In this document: positions 60,280-64,000 of the stretch, piece by piece | How the letters are laid out: each line of letters begins with the position of its first letter | How positions within the stretch are numbered: position 1 is the first letter of the stretch | DNA from: Moringa oleifera | Taxonomy: Eukaryota > Streptophyta > Magnoliopsida > Brassicales > Moringaceae | Assembly (NCBI GenBank): GCA_021397835.1 | Contig: JAJFZO010000256.1 | Location: 1,126,001-1,190,000 of the forward strand | Length of the DNA stretch: 64,000 nucleotides | Direction: 5' to 3' | Translations under genes and position numbers: made by a program | Notes under the pieces: generated by a model | Databases searched by the model: none | Seen by the model: only the letters and a program-made list of their open reading frames with translations | Told to the model about the DNA's origin: nothing

Positions 60280-63200
60280 TACTACTAACACAGAAGTCAG
60301 AGGCATGGCAGACCTCTAAGGTTTCTGTAGTTGTACAAATAGTTCGGAAGAGTGAGCTGCAGATGGAAGAATCACTGAGCAGTATATCTCGGATAATCTC
60401 ACCCAGTTTCTCAGAGTATGAGATTGACATAATGCAAGCTTTCATCACTTCAAGCACCTAAAAAGAATACGTATAATCAGAGAGATATCTTTGGAACTTA
60501 CTACCTCCACAAGTTCCAGCATTTACTAATCCAAGTCGAGGAACAGCCATTTGAATGTCCAGATAAACAAAGCAGACAACAACACATGAAGAATAAGGTG
60601 TGGATGATGTAGTATATAGGCAATGTGAGTCCAAATCCAGACCAAACCCAGGATATGAGAACGGTCCGAACCTGGTGTTCTCTTAAGTCCACCTAAATGA
60701 GCCCAGTAGCCAACGAAACTTTAAGCTTAACTAGTGTAACGAGAGAGGAGTAGGGTAGTGAACACAGCAATTTTAAGAACTCAAACATAAACAGTTAGAA
60801 AATATGTGCTTATGATGGCAAGAGTTACACAGGAACATTGAAACCCTACTATCAGTTGGCAGCAATACAAACATTGCTCTCAAGTCTCAAGGCTCAAACC
60901 AGCAGCCACAGACTTCATAGCTCGCATCTCAGACTCGCAATAATTATTGGCTCCCCAAGAAAAAACACTGGAAACTAGAATCACTTCTACATTTCATAAG
61001 CATAACCTAAAGTTCAACAAAACAATTAAGGGAAACCCAATAGTATGAGCTGATCATAGTACCAAGCATACCTTCAGAGTTATCCTCCAACGAACACACT
61101 TCTCCTTGTACTTCCAGTATTCATGACTAACTAGAATATATTCCAGGGTGAAAACAACTAAAGCCACAACTGCATCATTCTCTAGTCCTGTCTTCACAAG
61201 GTGCATGGTAAAGTCGACGACTGCAAGTTATCATAATACACATATTAGGCTTTAGAACAAGCATGCCCACCATATTCGAGAAAGAGTTCGTTACTAAGTT
61301 CAAAACCTCTGAACTAGTCACTATATATTAAAAGGTTTAAGCAGAGAAATTGAATAAGTTGCCATGCTGATAACAAGACCAATACAAAACTAGAAGATAA
61401 TCTCAAGAAACTTTAACTGTAACAAGTACAGTTAATAATCACCATATCGAGTAAAATCACAACTTCAAGTTACCGCCATAGTGCTGATACAAGCAGATAG
61501 ACAGCTAATATGATATAAAACTTAGATGGTCAGATACCAAATGAGCTATAGGTACAATAGCAAACTCCTCTGATAACAAAAAAGATGGTGGCTAGGACTA
61601 CAATTAATAAGGTAACAGCTCTACCTGATATGAACAGCAACTTGCTTGCAAATTTATCTATTGTTTGCATATTTCTGACTATATAATCAGGTCAGAATCT
61701 ATTAGATTTACACCACTTGAAACAGCAGGTTACATGGTAGGACACTTTAGAAACCTTGTCTTTTACAGATAAAGGATTTACTTCTCTCATCAACAGGCAT
61801 GACCACACCACTGGACCACATATCTCAGCATTGTGCAGAAACTGCTCAATGCAGTTTTCACTGCCCTAGATCCTCAGAAGCTAAACCCAACAAACACAGC
61901 CATAACCAAAATAACAAAAGTTCCTACTAATGAAATTGAAAAGGAAGAAGGATTGCAATTGGAGAAAAATATAGATGAACATTTTCCGAAGAAATAATTT
62001 TGAATAATTGGTCAAAAGTATAAGCGGAAGGATGCAGTCAACCACACAGAGACACTACAAATAGAGACGAAGAATATGAGTGCACAATTTTCATTTACAA
62101 ACCTAGTAATCCAAATGAAAACCATCTGAAAGCATATTATGATTCTAAAAACTAAGAAACAAAAATAATAATTGCAAGATGCACAATTTTACTAAGAATA
62201 CCTGATATAACTAATGGGCAGTCATAATTATTCTTCTCGCAGTCGATCAAGAGCATCTTTGCTAGCTTTCCAGAAAGCAACCATGATCCTCTAGAAAGAA
62301 CAAATTGATGAAAAGGAATTAGAGGAATAAGAAACTAATCTGCAATCTAATTATGCTGCCTGCTTGTATACACAAATCCAACATCGGAGAAAGGAACCAG
62401 GACCAAAGACATAAAAGGAATAAATTATTCGGCAAATGCTGCTGCTAGCTCCCCTCTAGAAAGATAAACTACATTATCTTCTTTATTTAATAGGAAGGAA
62501 GTATGACCCTTCATAGCATAACTCCACTCAGCTGAGAGGAGTCCCTATCAAATGGAGTTGGAAGCATGAAAACTTATACACAAATGAATTCAAGTAATTT
62601 TACTCAAGAGTTTCATTAATTCAAACTATCTGCCCCTTACTCAATGGCAAGTGTTGGCTGCAGTCAGCAACAACAGAAATATACACTACTATCAGTTTTA
62701 ACTTATATTCGTAATATGAACTTATCAATCCAACCAATTCCGTTGATAATAAACAATGAAGGATAATAACAAAGGATATAAAAAAAGTTAAGACCATCGT
62801 ACAAGAGAGGAACTCCAAACCACATCTCTTAGTAGCAAAAGTAAAAGACAGGTTCAACGCAAAAGCAATAAGAGTACATCAATTTGACAAACATCATAAA
62901 CCAATGATGCAGGAACAACCAGTCCTATATCAGACAAAACAGAAAACTAATTTGTTTTAAATTAAGTATGCAACTCACCTTGATGAAACATCGTAGGCAA
63001 TGTCAAAGGCAGTTGTCTTTGAAGCCATGTTAAACATGTTGGCCTTTAAAACAACAGCAGCAACTCGAGAAGGGGAACTGCACAAAAAAGACAAAGGGAT
63101 TTCTAGTTTACTACCATAACAGATACATAAGACCAAGTATTCTAGGCAGATAACCAAGTCACTAGACGAAGAAATGGTGTAAAAGAATGCATAAACTTGA

Positions 63201-64000
63201 ACCTGCAATTCTAAAAAATAGCAAAGGAAGATTAGAAAAGACAATCATTTGGACTCATTACAGAACCACCCAAGAGAAACATTACCATCTCAACATCTTT
63301 GCCAAAATATCAACACCCATGGACATCAATGCAGCCCCATTGGAATTAGGAGACAAATTTCTAACCAAACTACAAATTATCTCAGTCACCCTGCAGCCAG
63401 AACAGAGGCAAGAAAACATTTTTTTTTAAAAAAAAGGAAAAAAACAACATAAAATTAAACTCAGAAATGAGGAACATATGTTCAAGTTCATTACCACATA
63501 TTACTTCCCATCTGCCAATTCATGGCAGTTGCAGTTTTCTGAACATGAAAGGAGTTTCCAATATCCAACAAAGCAAAACATACAGCCTGCACTTAATTTA
63601 TTGACAAAACTAGTAGTCAGAAATGGATGGGATTGCAGCTTAATTTCTTTACAAGTCAACTGATGAACAACAAAAGAACAAGGATAACGAATTAGTATAA
63701 CGTCATAAAGAAACTAAATGACTGACCAATTCATCAGGCAATACATAATAACAATTACAACTGCCAAGAATAAATTACCTTGTTAAAAGACACCATACGA
63801 GTAACCAAGTCAAGAATCACAAGGACTTCCTCATTGCCATCTGAATACAGCCCCTTAGCCAAACGAAGAAGCAACACAAGCAAAGCAGATGGTGTATACT
63901 ACCAAAAAAGTCAAACAAAAAGCATTTTAGCACAGTAAGTAGCAGAGAAGAAACTTTATCCATATACCATGCTTCTGCAGATATTTGTAACAGTTAATTG
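49184..64000 (-). CDS. NUP188-like nucleoporin, 3' part (partial, continues past right edge)
   Basis: Twenty exons were assembled by GT-AG and phase. In transcript order: >64000-63968, 63898-63779, 63586-63495, 63390-63286, 63077-62979, 62290-62202, 61220-61072, 60457-60314, 60166-60059, 59629-59519, 55557-55450, 55337-55227, 54230-54052, 53890-53419, 53055-52948, 52787-52729, 51974-51593, 51251-49704, 49574-49367 and 49284-49184. They total 4326 bp, 1441 residues plus stop, with no frame break. The protein is an alpha-helical scaffold rich in Leu. Landmarks: MYTPSALLVLLLRLAKGLYS, SILESLRSSERFWKQLSSSM, ELEGRKISPGPFKELSQYL and IRADLGLDMWDYSEWKTSKA. This fits plant NUP188 (DUF3414, At4g38760 from memory), an inner-ring component of the nuclear pore. 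The N-terminal quarter or so lies outside the window. The final exon could alternatively splice at 49234, and the donor at 60313 (GTCTGC) is weak. Transposon relics occupy two introns. Confidence 0.87.
54894..55223. mobile_element. probable solo LTR in a NUP188 intron
   Basis: A 330-bp block starts TGTTAGAATATG, the common start of Ty1-copia LTRs, and ends TATGTAACA, so the ends form the perfect inverted pair TGTTA/TAACA. Inside are a TATA-like CTATATATACC (about 55155) and an imperfect internal duplication (54935-54970 and 54993-55029). No internal retrotransposon coding sequence adjoins. A clean 5-bp target duplication is not seen. CACCT follows the right end, and the nearest left counterpart is CACCG, nine bases outside the left end. 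Confidence 0.55.
55705..59070 (+). mobile_element. degenerate L1-like LINE inserted antisense in a NUP188 intron
   Basis: A non-LTR retrotransposon ORF2 in pieces on the + strand. An endonuclease start is visible at SWNIRRLNSREKR (about 55,728) and its later part at GDFNV and LPLGRGRFTWSN (about 56,060-56,210). Reverse transcriptase follows: RLISLVGCVYIL (near 57,055), LRKGDPLSPLLFLLAIEALD (near 57,340) and VSGLKINVSL. The LGAKYKGKAIWNGVLERFER region is near 57,700. A C-terminal zinc-knuckle region with CYLCKETKETINHFMLVC (near 58,640) and VFWVIWKERNRRTF ends near 58,977. Many stops and shifts occur, and the catalytic F/YADD motif is altered to TSNTMIFCG. Both ends are approximate. It lies wholly inside the intron 59518-55558 and is not functional. 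Confidence 0.9.
60247..60276. repeat. (AT)n microsatellite in NUP188 intron
   Basis: About 15 AT units, about 35 bases beyond the exon that ends at 60314. Confidence 0.9.

Noticed and set aside
1..64000. tRNA, rRNA and CRISPR features
   Set aside because: No tRNA B-box with paired stems, no rRNA-like blocks and no spaced identical repeats were seen. CRISPR is not expected in a plant nucleus.

Overview
The window is nuclear DNA from a flowering plant, most likely a core eudicot. The genes have short GT-AG introns, the spacers are very AT-rich, and the protein families are plant-specific: a PLS-type PPR protein, a Toc132/120 receptor, dirigent proteins, a plant cyclophilin and plant NUP188. 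I cannot name the species. Exon boundaries were read by eye from GT/AG sites, reading phase and agreement between paralogues.

Layout from left to right. 1-1478: mostly unexplained, with a possible terminal exon at the left edge. 1479-3275 (-): intronless PPR gene. 3276-7050: AT-rich spacer ending in an ACGT-rich promoter. 7552-11166 (+): Toc132/120-type GTPase with introns in both UTRs, the only recognised protein gene on the + strand. 13999-17913 (-): three tandem dirigent genes. 18371-18574: minisatellite of 50-bp units. 18597-27945 (-): amidase array holding a broken copy, a remnant of a fourth copy and two intact five-exon genes. 28524-30420 (-): secreted Ole e 1/proline-rich protein resembling FOCL1. 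31435-31690: an orphan small ORF and a plastid rps2 fragment. 32747-35325 (-): eIF4B with a separate small last exon. 37332-42456 (-): nine-exon NIPA-type magnesium transporter. 46292-46810 (-): cyclophilin. 49184-64000 (-): 3' part (20 exons, 1441 codons before the stop) of a NUP188-like nucleoporin that runs off the right edge. One of its introns contains a dead antisense LINE, and another begins at the end of a probable solo LTR.

The gene order is informative. From memory, PPR, dirigent, NIPA and cyclophilin genes lie together at Arabidopsis At2g21090-At2g21130. eIF4B, NIPA, cyclophilin and NUP188 lie together at At4g38710-At4g38760. TOC132 and FOCL1 are neighbours at At2g16630/At2g16640. 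The window therefore looks like a less fractionated ancestral block. The genes are unrelated housekeeping and cell-wall genes and do not form a pathway. I found no clearly new biological system. The main points of interest are the amidase birth-and-death array, the transposon-loaded NUP188 introns, the organelle fragment and several decisions on start codons and hidden exons.
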